A stretch of DNA of 64,000 nucleotides from Ophiothrix spiculata. Taxonomy: Eukaryota > Echinodermata > Ophiuroidea > Amphilepidida > Ophiotrichidae. Each line of letters begins with the position of its first letter. Within the stretch, counting starts at the first letter, position 1. A program made the position numbers and the translations under genes. This document shows, piece by piece, positions 1-13,100 of this stretch. The stretch is taken from the NCBI GenBank assembly GCA_000969725.1, contig JXSR01S044002.1; one strand, 5' to 3'. Below the pieces are notes generated by a model, which ran no database searches, had not been told where the DNA came from, and saw nothing but the letters and a program-made list of their open reading frames with translations.

Positions 1-757
1 TTTTTAAATATTGAGTAGCAGTTATAATTCAGATTCCTTTTCTAATTCTAAGCTAGTCCGAGATGCTCAGCCATTAATACTTGATCGCGGACAATCTCCA
101 TTTAATGCCTGAGATAACAGAACATCGAAAAACTTATAAATAAGCTTTTGACCAACATACATTATTTTGACATTAAGTGTACTTACATCATGAAAGTTGT
201 ATAAATATAATCCAGTAGATAACATTTCCCACTACAACTGTTTAACTTGTCCTCATTTTATTAACATCCGCTAAAATTCATAAAAATAGAGTGGCACTAA
301 AAATGCCCAAAATCCTCTTTCGAAATATCGCAATATGTTAAGTGCGCAAACGCCAATAAACCTCATTAATAATTATGAATCCTTCCGAAAAGCGCCACGA
401 CAGGGACTGGAGGATTTAGTCTAAAGTAGTAGCATTTCCAAGAAAATTGTCTTGATATTTCGACATCGCGAGAGATCACAATATAGCTGTGTGAATATGA
501 CTAAAAATTGTCTAAATTCAATAATTTCTCCCATCAAGTGCAATATTCAACCAACAAGAAAAATATAACAAAGCTCTAGATGAAAAATCAGATGGAAAAT
601 TGTGAAATCGGAATTAAATCGTGCGACACCAACTTGCTGTCGGCACGGCCCAGGCTATTTTTATACACTATTTTACGTAGCGCTAGTGGAGAAGAGACAC
701 AGCGCTACATCGAGCTAATTCTAAGCATAATTTGTTTACAACTTGATGTATTTGATT

Positions 758-1170
758 TTAAAGGGGCTTTGGACAAAATTTTATTTGTGGATGATATACA
801 CTTCCTTCACATGTTAGAAAATAACATTACCAGGTATCTGGAAAATTTTGATCCAAAACTTCAGATCAGACCAAAACTGCAATCATAGATTGCAGATAAA
901 TCAAAAGAAATTTGGAGTTGGCATTAGATCTTCTAATAAGGCAAATTTTAAAAATTCAACTATATTAGGGAGTAGTATTTATCGTTGTCGACAACAATAA
1001 TTAAAAATAGAAAAATATCTAAATATTTCGATATATAGGGTTTGAATTTGACAATGAAACTTTGCATGCTGTCATTATTACCGCAAAAATACTTTAAATG
1101 ATGCAAAAATCTCAAGATATGGGGAAAAGTTTGCAGATGAAGCTGAACTTTTCCAATGTCCCTCTATTAA
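758..1170 (+). mobile_element. TTAA-flanked MITE family A, copy 1
   Basis: Starts ttaaaggggctttggac and ends ...ccaatgtccctctattaa. It shares its interior (gaatttgacaatgaaac, tttgcatgctg) with copies at 35978-36519 and 54583-55106. TTAA ends suggest piggyBac-type mobilisation. No transposase. Confidence 0.85.
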
Positions 1171-2107
1171 AGTTGGATGTCTCTCATTCGAAAAAATCCA
1201 TGATGCAGAGCCTCAAATCCCCTAGTCGACTATTCAGATATATAGCTATCTTTGGTGCAAATTTGAAACTTATTCCTTTAATTTTTTTTAAATTCATATT
1301 ACAAATTAGAAAGGTCAATCGATACATTTTGAAAGTGTTAAGTAGGCCTAAGGGGTACACCATTAGATTTTTATGGGGGAGCAGGAAGTTTTTGGAAAAA
1401 CAGTTCACAGGCAGAAGAAAAAAATCCCCCCCCCCCCCTGAACATGGAATAGGCAGAAAAAAAGTAATTTCTAGGGGGGAAAATCGCTCCCGAATGGGGT
1501 GCGAATAACAAATTCAACCCATAACCCAACTTCCAGTCCCCCCTGGAAATCTAATGGTGCGCCCCTTAATTCCCTGAACAAGTGAACAACAGAGCTACAT
1601 ACTTCAGAAATGTGTTTATTGTCCATCTCTTGTATGTCTGAAACCCAAGACAGTTTATCCAAACCTTGAGGGTGCAGGTCAACAAGCATAATTATAAAAA
1701 GCCTCTTTAGTCAAATGGAGGGAAATCTGGATCCTTCCCAAGAATCTCCGAATTTCAAGAAAAAAGCACTCGGTTTGGAACTGGCACTCATTTTATTATT
1801 GGTTTTGCTTGTTTTAGCCAAAACGAATATGGAACCAAAACAAGTGGTAAAACGAGTGCCAGTTCCAAAACTAGTGCTTTTTACTCTACATGTAGATTCC
1901 CATACTCTGGTACGAATTTCTAGGCCTGACTGTAATATGAACTTTGAATGGCATAACAATCACAGATTTTGAGAACAAATCTACAGATGACCACCAGTCC
2001 CAATTGGAACTACCCCCTCCCACCAGCTCATGGATTTGTAGGTGAAAATTACTCTTGTTGGGCCCATGTTTTACATTTACAGCAGTAAAGTACACAAAGA
2101 GTTACTC
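1171..2107. other. RSU1 upstream intron, nothing coding
   Basis: Apart from the foldback at 1763-1882 and a poly-C tract near 1426, I see no gene or recognisable element. An earlier RSU1 exon was looked for here and not found. Confidence 0.6.
1763..1882. repeat. Foldback repeat
   Basis: Arms aagcactcggtttggaactg / cagttccaaaactagtgctt, continuing with gcactcatttt / aaaacgagtgc. Confidence 0.85.
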
Positions 2108-3236
2108 ATTAGGCCCTCTGCAATTGATTCTTAGTTTCTTGTTGGAGGCTTTAAAATTTCTGACGAAATGAATTCATTATTCAATATTCATTATTTTGTG
2201 TCAATTCATTATTGAATTTTAATTGAACATAAACAGATTCCAGAAGATAAAAAATTATTACTTTATACATAGTAACTTGACGTGTCAAATCCCTTTTGTA
2301 GGCCTATACTATCTACTATTTAAATATCATCTAAAGCTATTTAGATTTTGGGAGTTTAAATGCCTAATTTACGCTAAAATGATGTGAAATTTTTTATTAT
2401 TTTCTATGGGAAAATGAGCAGCAGCCATCTTGAGTTGAAAAAGTGTGTGGGGAAACTGTTTTTGCAATGTTAGGGACATTCACAAATTTTTCAACTTCAT
2501 TTGTTTAGTAAAATTTCAATTTGTCTTGAAAAGTATTAAAATTACCTTCAAAATGAGGGGTCAACCACTTCATATGAATAACAAATGGCAAAGTATGGAT
2601 GAAAAACATACATCAAAATTCAACCAATTAATGCCAAAAATTGGATCCTCTGTGGGAAATTTCAACACAGTTTTCCATGTTTTGACCCATTTTCAAATCT
2701 GGCGGGCCTCCTAATAAAAATGCGCTTTATTTCATGGCATGTGTTAGGTATTATTTGAAAGGTATTGTTTCAAAGAAAATGCAGATTTGAACCTGAACAG
2801 AATTGAAGTTAGATCTTTTTCAAAATGTTACAGCGCCCTCAATGTGATCAAGTATGAAATACTCTAGCAATGTTGCAAAACCTTCTTTTTGTTCTAATAG
2901 TAATAACTTAAAAAGTACCTTTAACTTAGAAAGTTGGTTGAACCACCGTTTTGTTGCAAACTTTGTGAGCATATGAGCAAAACTACGAAATTAAGTCTCA
3001 TATATGCAAAACCTGGCTTGTACACTATATCCATGTGAAACACCAGTATAAAACAGGTTGATATAGAGTTTATTTTCTGTCGGATTGCTGAATATGTTTC
3101 CAACTATGATGTTTTCAACAATAACAAGGACTTCTTAGAGAAATAATGCATCCAAAATTCTAGTAATTTCCAAATAATGAATTATTATAAATTCTTAGTC
3201 ACTGAGTGCGATTTTACTTCCTAATAAGGAATTTTG

Positions 3237-3534
3237 GCCATCCATTATGAGACGATAGATGACAGTGCGTGCAGCGTGCAACGCAGTGGAGCCGCACGTT
3301 CAAAAGCACGGCGCGATGCAGGTATACGCACACATCCGGCGCGAGCAGCTTTACTGGGTTTGGAATATTTCATGTTTGAATAGGGGTTTACGTTTTTCTA
3401 ATGATAATGTTTATAGTTTTTGGCAATAGTTTACATCGTTTTGGGTTTATAAATGACTCAAATTTGTAACTAAGAATGAGAATAAAAGATGGCGATTTAT
3501 TGTTTTGCCTGTCATCTATCGTCTCATAATGGAT
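3237..3534. mobile_element. MITE with 24-bp inverted ends
   Basis: Ends tgagacgatagatgacag / ctgtcatctatcgtctca. The interior is unusually GC- and CpG-rich for the area (gcgtgcagcgtgcaacgc). Confidence 0.88.
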
Positions 3535-3605
3535 GGGCGTACATTATTTTTTCGTAATGGGCACCCCCTGCGGGGGCACCCATTACTCAAAATAATGTAC
3601 GCCCA
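3532..3605. repeat. 74-bp near-perfect hairpin
   Basis: Arms ggatgggcgtacattatttt / aaaataatgtacgcccatcc around gggcaccccctgcgggggcac. Abuts the previous MITE. Confidence 0.9.
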
Positions 3606-4009
3606 TCCGAGAGCCTTATTTAGAGAATAAAGGATAAGATTTATTTTATTCTCTAAATAATGAATTATTTGACCAGGCAGCAAAATCCGACCGAGCCGGC
3701 AACAAGAAACTAAAAATCAATTGCAGAGAGCCTTATGAAGGAAGCAGGAGTGAATATTCTTCTGGAAAACTGGTAGGCCTTTATCCAGAAATAATTTTAC
3801 CCTTTTTCAAAAAATATTGGAATGACTCTTTGCATAATTTCATGTGAAAAAAATATTTTCTGGATGAATATTCACCCCTTCAAAGATGTATCACAAAATT
3901 TGTTTTAGACTACTTACTACTATACTTTGATCAACACCAAATAGGCGGGCATGGTGACACACAAAAATGATGTCTTTAATTTAATTTCATGATATCTTCT
4001 TGATTTCAG

Positions 4010-4130
4010 CATTACCTCCCAATATTGTGGAATTATCAAACCTTGAATCTCTCAACTTATTCAACAATCATCTTGAAGAATTACCAACTATAATTAGCTC
4101 CATGCAAAACCTCAAGTATCTTAGTGTTGG
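4010..4130 (+). CDS. RSU1: RSU1 exon, LRRs (LPPNIVELSNLESLNLF)
   Basis: The acceptor is tgatttcag and the donor is gtaagt. It starts with two bases that complete a codon from an exon outside the window (probably GCA, Ala) and ends after GG of a glycine codon. It encodes about two LRRs, ending NLKYLSVG. Confidence 0.95.
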
Positions 4131-7100
4131 GTAAGTATCAGATGAAACAAAACATAGTCGGCCTCCAAACAAAATTTTTGCTACCAAACATTTGGTCGTG
4201 ACGTCACCATATATTTGCCATCGAATTTGAAGTATGAGCCGCTAACAAACATTTGGTTCAATGTAATGCAATTCAATACAAGTGCAATCTAGCGCAAAAT
4301 TTTATTTGGTCTCAACTCGGTGTTGAATTTATTTTATTTGGAGTCACTCGTCATTCTGATGTCACGACCAAATATTTGGAAGCGAACATTTTGTTTGGAG
4401 GCCGACTATGTTTTCACCCTAATACATCATCATCATGGAACAAGCAGATGGGAACTAGCCTTTAACATTATGATATATAGAAAGTCTTGTCATCTTACCT
4501 TCTCTGCCTAGGGCTATTACAAAGCACCGAGGTTTTGCGCGATCGCACAAACGCACCAAAATTCACGCTTTTTGACATCCATCACAAATTTTCGTGATTT
4601 TAACCAAAACACTTTTTTTATAATGTAAAGTCACCTATAATTTAATCTAACAAGAATTGAACGTAAATTCTTTATAAATGTCGGCTAAAACTAGATGACT
4701 CCTCATTCTTAAGTTTCCAAAACGTTTTTAAAATGTAATTAATATTATACAAATCGTATTTCCAAGACTTTCCATCTGCTTCTTGACAATTTGCAGTCAA
4801 AAAGAAAAGTAAGATGATAATAGGAAGACATATATATACAGGCCTGTGAGTGAGGCTTCCCAAAAAAAGCGGAATTCTAAACTTACGGTAGGCACGTCGG
4901 AGAACTCATCATTGCCAATTGCAAAACTCACATGAATCCAGGTCCATTTCCATGGATTTATCATGTTATAACACCGTTAGGTTTGTGATGTTGCGATCCA
5001 CTGTTAACTATCTAGTACTAGTGTTGTACAGACATTCTTGCCAGAAATATTAATGTCACTATTCGAAAATGAAAGTACACAAAAAGTTTCAAACGCTCAT
5101 GTTATCGACATACACCAACAGCTGATAGACAAAAATGGCGGTAGTAACGATCCCCAAACAGAGCCCTATACAGAAGCAGTACGGGGCATGAACTTCGCGA
5201 ACGTAAAATGAGAATACCAGGTCAAAGTTGGCGACACGAAATCTTAGTCTCATTAACCAGGCAATTAAAACTGCCTAAATAGCGGAAAAATAGGGGGAAA
5301 GTAGAATGAAGAAAATATGGGAAAAGCGGAAAGCGTTGATACAAGAAAAAAAAGCGGAAATTAAAATCGGCAGGAGATATGAAAAAAGCGGATTTTCGCT
5401 AAAAAGCAGAGATTTCACAGGCCTGTATATAGAAGCTTATTTGGGCATTTCTTTATAGCACATTTTTCGTATTCTTGGTTAACTAACAGGATTAATTGGG
5501 ATCGTGCAATTTTGCTCTTGACCTGTTTTTTCACGCAGTGTCGCACTTTAGAAATCCGATCGTGCTTTTGGCCGTTTAAACTCGTGCAAAAGTAGCAAAA
5601 CCCCTGTGTTTAGCTAAATATTACATTATTCTAGATACACATTTGAAAGCTGGAGATCTATATTATCTGTAATCTTTATTATCTGTAATTGTGATCATTA
5701 CCTTATGTTCGATGGGGTATCAAAAAGTTTTTAACTTCACCAGGAAAAAATAGTGACAGGAATGTAATTTTATTACCAAGTCCTTGAGACATCTTTACAT
5801 AGTCTCTGTGCAAAGTAAAACATTTTTCACATTTTAACTGATTGTCCAGACGATCATTGTAGGGATCTTGGAAAAATCCATTTTCCATTATTTCAATGAA
5901 AATTAACTTTTTCAGGTGTGTCGTGTTTTATTACCTCATTGTGAAGGCATTCATTGACCGATTTCTGTAATTTTGGGATAAGTGGAAAGAAAATACCTTT
6001 CTCAATACTATGGTATCAAAACAACTGCTGAACTTTTGGCAAGTCATCATAGATGCAGGGACTTAATTATGCTGCGTGTCTCAACTTTCTCCATGCGTAG
6101 GTTATGTGGCTACTAGCTAGCAGGCAGGAAGCTGGCATCTATTGCCATATTATAAAGAAAGTATAGCTACTGATGAGAATATATTTGCACCATAATTAAT
6201 GTACACAACAAGTGACTGTTCTGACAAAATTTCACCGATATAACTTGTTCTTTTCTTGGTGACATATAAAACTTTTGATACCCCCACGTACGAGTGTGTA
6301 ATACAAAGATCTTGGTTTTGAGGGGAATGAGCTCTACTGAGCCACCATGGTCCCCTCTAATGCTTTATAGGAGCTCAGTTAATAGAGCGCCTTGCATGAT
6401 GATTTTAACATATAAATTTCCAGATAGCTCTTCTCAGGTTGGCTCTACTAATTGTTCAAATGGAACTCCCTGAAGTGGGGTTTGAGATTTTTAAAAATCG
6501 CAAAAGGGTTGGAGTTCATATTTTTCCACTAAAATTGGTGGATTGATATTACTTTAGGATGGAAGCAAATGATAAAGGGTGGAGTTATCCAGACTCCCAA
6601 GTTGTGCAACTGTATACAAAACAAAGGGGGAAAAGTAGGAATATGCTCAGGCTTAAAATAAGTGAGGTGATATTTCAGTTATGCTTTTGGCTGCCAGTCT
6701 ACAACATTACCATGGCACCAGAAGTGGATGTAAGAAATATAAATTGCTAAAGGGTGGCCATAAAATTATGTGTGATGTTTGGACAACCATAGTCTTTGAA
6801 TGGTCATAGCTAAGACAACTTTAAAGGTAAATGTGTGTTAAAATTGATATGTATTAAACACCCACATAATTTTATAAAAATGCAGTGCTTGTTTATCATT
6901 TTATTCAGCAAATATTTTCTTTACATTGCAGCGTAGTGACAACCCTAAAATTGATCTGTATTAAACACATTAAATACCCACATAATTTTATAAAATGCAG
7001 TGCTCGTTTATCATTTTATACAGCAAATATTGTCTTTTTATTGCAGCATGAATAGATTGTACAGCCTTCCTCGTGGTTTTGGTGCATTTCCCAAACTTGA

Positions 7101-10100
7101 AATATTGGATCTGACGTATAACAACCTGAATGAAAACAGTCTGCCTGGAAATTTCTTCCTTTTAGGTGAGCAATTTGAATTTGGGCTGTAAAGAATTATT
7201 TTCGACTTGAGAGCAATATAATTTAATCTGGAGGTATCACCAGGAAGCTTATGTATTAGAGTCCTTAGGACTGCTATATTGTAGAAGTTCACTTTCTATT
7301 GATTACTAACCCTAACCACCCTAAAACACAATAAAGCTCACTGTCAAAAATCACCAAAGTCCAAATACGTCATAGACGCGGGTTGCATATGGGGACGAAA
7401 TCGCTGCCCTGTGGTGGCCTGCTAGTGGTGTGCCTCTCTTGGGAAGTCAAGAGGTCATGGGTTCGAATCCCAGTGAAAACATGCTTTTTTTTCCTATGAC
7501 GAAGTTGGACTTTGACTAGAAAACGGAGCACCTTTCAATTCAGGGTTAGGGTTAATAATGTGCAGTAACCCTAACCACTGAAGTCCAAATACTTCATAGA
7601 CGCGGGTTGCATATGAGGACGAAATCGCTGCCCGGGCAGCAGCCACATGATTGCCTGCTAGTGGTGTGCCTCGCTTGGGAAGTCAGAGGTCAGAGTCATT
7701 CTTTTTTCTCCTATGATGTAGTTTGACTTTGGCTATAAAACGGAGCACCTTTCAATTCAGGGTTAGGGTTAACCCTGAAAACATTTTTTTGTGATACCTC
7801 CGCCAGTTGTTATTTTTTCGCGCTGAAACTTCTTGACTTTTTTCTTTCAAGCCTTGTGCTTATTTTAAGACCATTTTTGTGAAAATCGGATGTAGGGTTG
7901 GAACGTGGCGTTGCGTAATAGCACGCTGGGTCAAACGAAAAACTGTCCAAAAACCGATTTTCGATGGGAATTACACACAAATCGTGTTTTTTGTTTTCAG
8001 GATACCCTTCCACTTTGTTTTTTCTTATTTATTTGATTTATTTGGAGTAAGAACATGTGTAAGCATACTTTGACCCACATCGTTGTTATAAAATACAACT
8101 TTTACTTGAAAAAAATAGCGAAAAACCACAATTTTGGCGGTTTTTGACCGACGTCACAGATGACGTCATACAAGGTCCGATTTCAATTTTTTTTTTGGTA
8201 CCAATGGGCTCGTGAGGGTCATAGCTATCCACCAGTACCCTACACGAGATGTTTTGTCAATCGCTTTCCGAGATCATAAGGGGGTGGGGGGGGGGGGGGG
8301 GCGGAATCCCATTTTTTGGGGGGGGTGGGGGGAACTGTCTGAATTATCATTTTTTGTGTCGTCTGAAAGATGAGCACATAGGTATTACTTTGGTAGTATG
8401 TATGTGTGACTGTCTGTCTGTCGTGGTTAACAATGTGAACCTTTTTTCATTGTGCCACTATTCTCACATACTTTGACCGATTCCCATGGGACTTGGATAC
8501 AATGGTCCTTGGGTAGGGGCACACATATGGTCCCAACTGAAATGGGGTCAAAGGTCAACAAGGGGTCACCAGAGGTCAATGACTTGTGGGTGTTTGAAAT
8601 AATAAGATTGATTACAAAATTCATATACTTTGTCAGATTTTCATGGAACTTGGACACAATTTTGATGAAAGTTGGTGAAGGGGAGGTTCTACACCATGTG
8701 GGGTCTTCGCTGACCAATTCTAATTAAAGGTGCATTGATTTTTGTATGTTAAAGGTGTGTGGTTCATTTTTCTGAAATTAAAAAGTAAAAATAAAAAATG
8801 GAATTAGGCCCTCAAGTGTTTCACCGAAAATTACCAATTGAAGGTGCATGGATCAGTTTCTGGAAAAAAGATAATTAAAGGTGCATGTATTTGGTATGTT
8901 AAAGGTGTATGGTTCATTTTTCTGAAATTAAAAAATAAAAATTGGAATTACGTCTAGAAATGTACATACCAATTAACGGTGCATGGATCAGTTTCTGGAA
9001 AAAAGATGCGGTCCTATCAGGTACAAAACATTTGAGATCAAATGCAAACCTGTACCCGGTAACTGTACATCATCCGTGATGACAGATGACACCAGCAGTC
9101 CGGGGACCGCAATGTATTTTTTCAATGATTCAATCAATCAAATTTTTCTTGCTGAAAAATAGTATGTAAATGAATTATTAAAAAACTTATTTTCGACTTG
9201 TTTCTTTCCTGTTTGTTTGTTTTATGCAATAGAAACTTTAAGAGCTTTATACTTGAGTGATAATGACTTTGAAGTACTCCCAGAAGATATTGGACAACTC
9301 AATAGACTTGAAGTGGTAAGTTCCCTGGAGGGGTACTCATGTATATATTACATAACTTGCATAAGGGAATGTGCCGCCCCAGTGGATTACTTTTTCACAG
9401 ATAATTTTTAGGCCCTATTTTTTTTTAAATCTGTAGAAAAGGATTCCATTTTTCAAAAATTCAGGGGGGAAAATGCACACCCCTTCAAACCAAAATTTAA
9501 CCCAAGTCCGAATACGTCATACTAAAATTTCCCGTCCCCCGGGATTCAAACCCCTGACCTCTCGCATCCCGATCCCATGTCCACTTAGTATGGCCTGCCG
9601 TGGTAGCCATTTCATGCCCATATATATCCCGTCTGTGACATACTTCAGGGGTGTGAGTGTTCAGATTTTAATCTGATTTCAGATTTTTTCATGCCTTCAA
9701 AAGAGTCATAAATTCAGCTCTTTTTGTTATTTTCAGCCTGTTTTGGGCATTTTGTCACTATTTTCAGATTTGTTTTTCAAACATTCACTCACAGCCCTGA
9801 TACTTGGACTTGGGTGATATTTCTTGATTTTTGCTTGTTGGATTTTGTGGGACTGTGATGTGTTAGGGTTATGGTAGCATGTTTACTATGCATATATATA
9901 GACCTTCATAACCCTAACCCTTTTAAAATCGCTTAAAATTTCCAAATACGTCATACAAAAATTTCCTATTTCCCCTGGGATTCGAACCCACGACCTCTCA
10001 CATCCCGATTTATGTCTACCTATGGCAAGCTACTGAGTATGGCCTGCCATGGTAGCCATTTCAGGCCCATATATATCCCCCCTCTGTGACGTATTTGGAT

Positions 10101-13100
10101 TTTGTTGGACTGACATGTTAGAGTTAAAATGAGTTATCAAGTTCATGCCAATCTATTTATTTATCAAATTTTTTGGAATGTTTTGTTTTACAGTTAGCAG
10201 TACGAGATAATGAGCTGATTGCACTCCCCAAAAGTCTTGGAGAATTAGGCAAGCTGAGAGAACTTCACCTGCAGGGAAACAGACTCACAGTACTGCCACC
10301 TGAATTTGGTAAGGTGAAACATTTGAATGCAGGTAGGGAGGGGAGGTTAAGTGGTCGTAGCACTGGGGCCTGACTAGTTCAATCCTGATGAAACAGAAAA
10401 CTTTGGAAAGGTGGTTGGTGTAGGATTGTAGCACCCCGCCTCACCTCAGTTTTTAACCAATTACATAAATCATCAATCCAGATGCAAGTAAGATGGACAA
10501 AATCAATATATTCAGGTGAACTTTTATTCTTCTTGTACACAATGGTTTTAAGGATCTTGTGTATTGGATAGCTTGGTTAAAATAAAACCAAAGTTAATTT
10601 TGTTAAATTTCCTGACTAGTATTAAATAAAACTACATTCATACACTCTGCGTGTTACCTAGCCAATCAGAACGCAAGAATATAAAGTACGCGCAGTGCAG
10701 TGGATCTTCACAAAGCACTGCGCTTGTTGCGTTTCGGTTTGCGTGGCGGGCGTTTAGTGCGTATGAATGTTTCATTGTTTTTGTCGGGTGATTATTTACT
10801 TTTTGGAGTTTGAAGTTATGGATTTTGATGGTCATATGATATTAAAGGCCTTATTTCTTTTCACAAAATATACAATACTATTTTTTCTGTCGTTTATGAA
10901 TTAGATTAATAAATTTGCATTCCATAATGCTCGTAAAATGAGACAAAATCAATGCACTTGCGGTAAATTTTAATTACTGTCCAATGCACTCGGCCCCTAC
11001 GGGCCTCGTGAATTTGAAGCATCAAAATTGACCGGGCATGCATTGTTTTGTTTCTTTTCATTTATTAACCTATATTATCAATCTATTTCATGGTGGAAAA
11101 TAAAGAGTTGAAGAGCACTGATATGAAGTACATATGCCAGGGGTTATGTGTGGCTTAGCGGTATAAGTAGCCGACTCTTAATCATTGAGCATTGTGGGTT
11201 TGAATCCAGTGGGCAGTGTGTGTAGTGTCCTAGAGCAAGATACTTACCCTCATGTGCTCCTCTTGATGCCATACTTCAATGTTGAGAACGTAACAACCAT
11301 GCAGGGAAGGAGGTGTGGCAATCCCCTCACCGCAAATATAACAACAAATTGTGGAGTCTGGCTCCCGGGGGTCTGGTCCAATCTCGAGAGATAGGCACTC
11401 CGACCTGTGCAATACAGATTGTCCCTTTTAAGGTTAAATTCTCACACCTAGATTCTTACAAGTTGATCACATAATATGTGGGCACGTGTGGTCTAGCGGA
11501 TGTTGTGAGTTGGAGCCCCGTTGGTGCCAACGTGTTGTGAACCTGGGAAAATCACTTTATCACACTTGCCTTGTCGACCCAAGCGTTATATGGGGAGTTA
11601 CTAGGAATGTTGACATTGAGCGCTTGAATAGGCAGCTGGTTGTATTCTATTGGTAACGGAATAAATGTAAAGCGCTTTGATCAATTATGGAAAAGCGCTA
11701 TTATAAGCAGCGACATTTATTTATTTTATGTGTGTATTTTTGTTTGTTTTCAGGCAAATTGGACCTGTACAGCGGCTCTAATGTGTTGAGAGCAGAAAAC
11801 AATCCCTGGGTGCCTCCTATTGCAGACCAGTTCCAAGTCGGAGTGTCACATGTCTTTGATTATATCAGATCAGAAACTTATAAATAGTAAGTATAATGTG
11901 TTTGCTAGTTTTGCACAAACTAGTATCTGTGTATATTCTATAAATCTAGGAAGTATGCAACGAGCAGCCGATTAACGCACATAAATCAATATAATCATAC
12001 ATGGAAATAAATTAGTCCGTATTTCGTGAATCATAACAACGTACCGAATCGTGCTGAATATTCAAATGAACTTATGTTTAATGTTTGTGTTAGCAACAAA
12101 ATTGATGATACCAAAATCATGAAGAAGTTATTGTCAAAATATTAATACGCAGTGATTTGGTCATAATCAATCCCAATCAATCGTTACTAGTCTCTTTCGC
12201 AATACAAAACCACCACTTCACAATGTTATAGAATACAAGGGATATGCTATGGATCTCATAACAGTCTGATTGCTTGTTGCATATACTTCCAAGGTTTATA
12301 GAGTATAGATGCTTTGCAAGTGCATTACAAATAAGGACCAAAAACAGGACCAAGTTCGTTTTCTGGTACCCCGCGCGCGTTTATGTCATATTTCCCGCAT
12401 TAATTTTTTTTTTCATATTTCGTAATCAAAAAAAAAAATCTTTACTTTTGATAAATAAAACAATTCTGTAAAAAAAGCTTACTAGAGACTTGCGTAAAAA
12501 ACTTAATTACAATTAATCGTCATATGTGAGAGCCAGTGAAATTTTTAGCGCTTCTGAGATACTGGCTCGAAACTATGGTCCACAACCATATTACCCGATG
12601 CAGAATTTACATTCATATAATGGTCGAACAAGTACAAATATGTATGCTCTCGAGATAAAATTTGGGTCAAAGTAATATGAATGCATGCGTATTGATCTTT
12701 GTGGCTTCACAGTCTGAATATCAGCTAATCAAGTTAGTTACTTGCCCTCGTCCCGCCATTGATGGGGTAAATCCGCAGAATCGGACGGGGAATTGGAACT
12801 CAGAACGAGGCCAAGTATGATATTCCCCTACTTGCCCTCGTTCTGAGTTCTGATTCCCCGTCAGATTCTGTGGATTTACCCCAGCAACGACGGGAGTATG
12901 TCAATTATAGGAATGGTCTATTACTTAAACATGCTACCTTTGACGCAAACAGAATATTTGACAGGATTTTGAGTTTTTAAAAAATAGAAAAATGGAGGCT
13001 TAAATGTAGAGTTTTTCCAAAAGGATCAATATAGATGTCATTTCAGCCAGCCAGGGAGAAAATGTATGCCCTAGGTTATCGGACAGGCAATTTATTAGCG

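Larger units (their letters stand above)
2108..3737. mobile_element. 1.6-kb inverted-repeat element with nested MITEs
   Basis: Ends ccctctgcaattgattctta / aaaaatcaattgcagagag with gtttcttgttg / caacaagaaac next to them. No coding capacity recognised; contains 3237-3534 and the hairpin 3532-3605. Confidence 0.7.

Noticed and set aside
580-888. Open frame of 102 codons near the window start
   Set aside because: Its 3' half is family A MITE sequence, there is no recognisable domain, and the composition is AT-driven.
7300-7780. Interstitial telomere repeat (ccctaa/ttaggg)
   Set aside because: Only one or two units at element edges, not an array.
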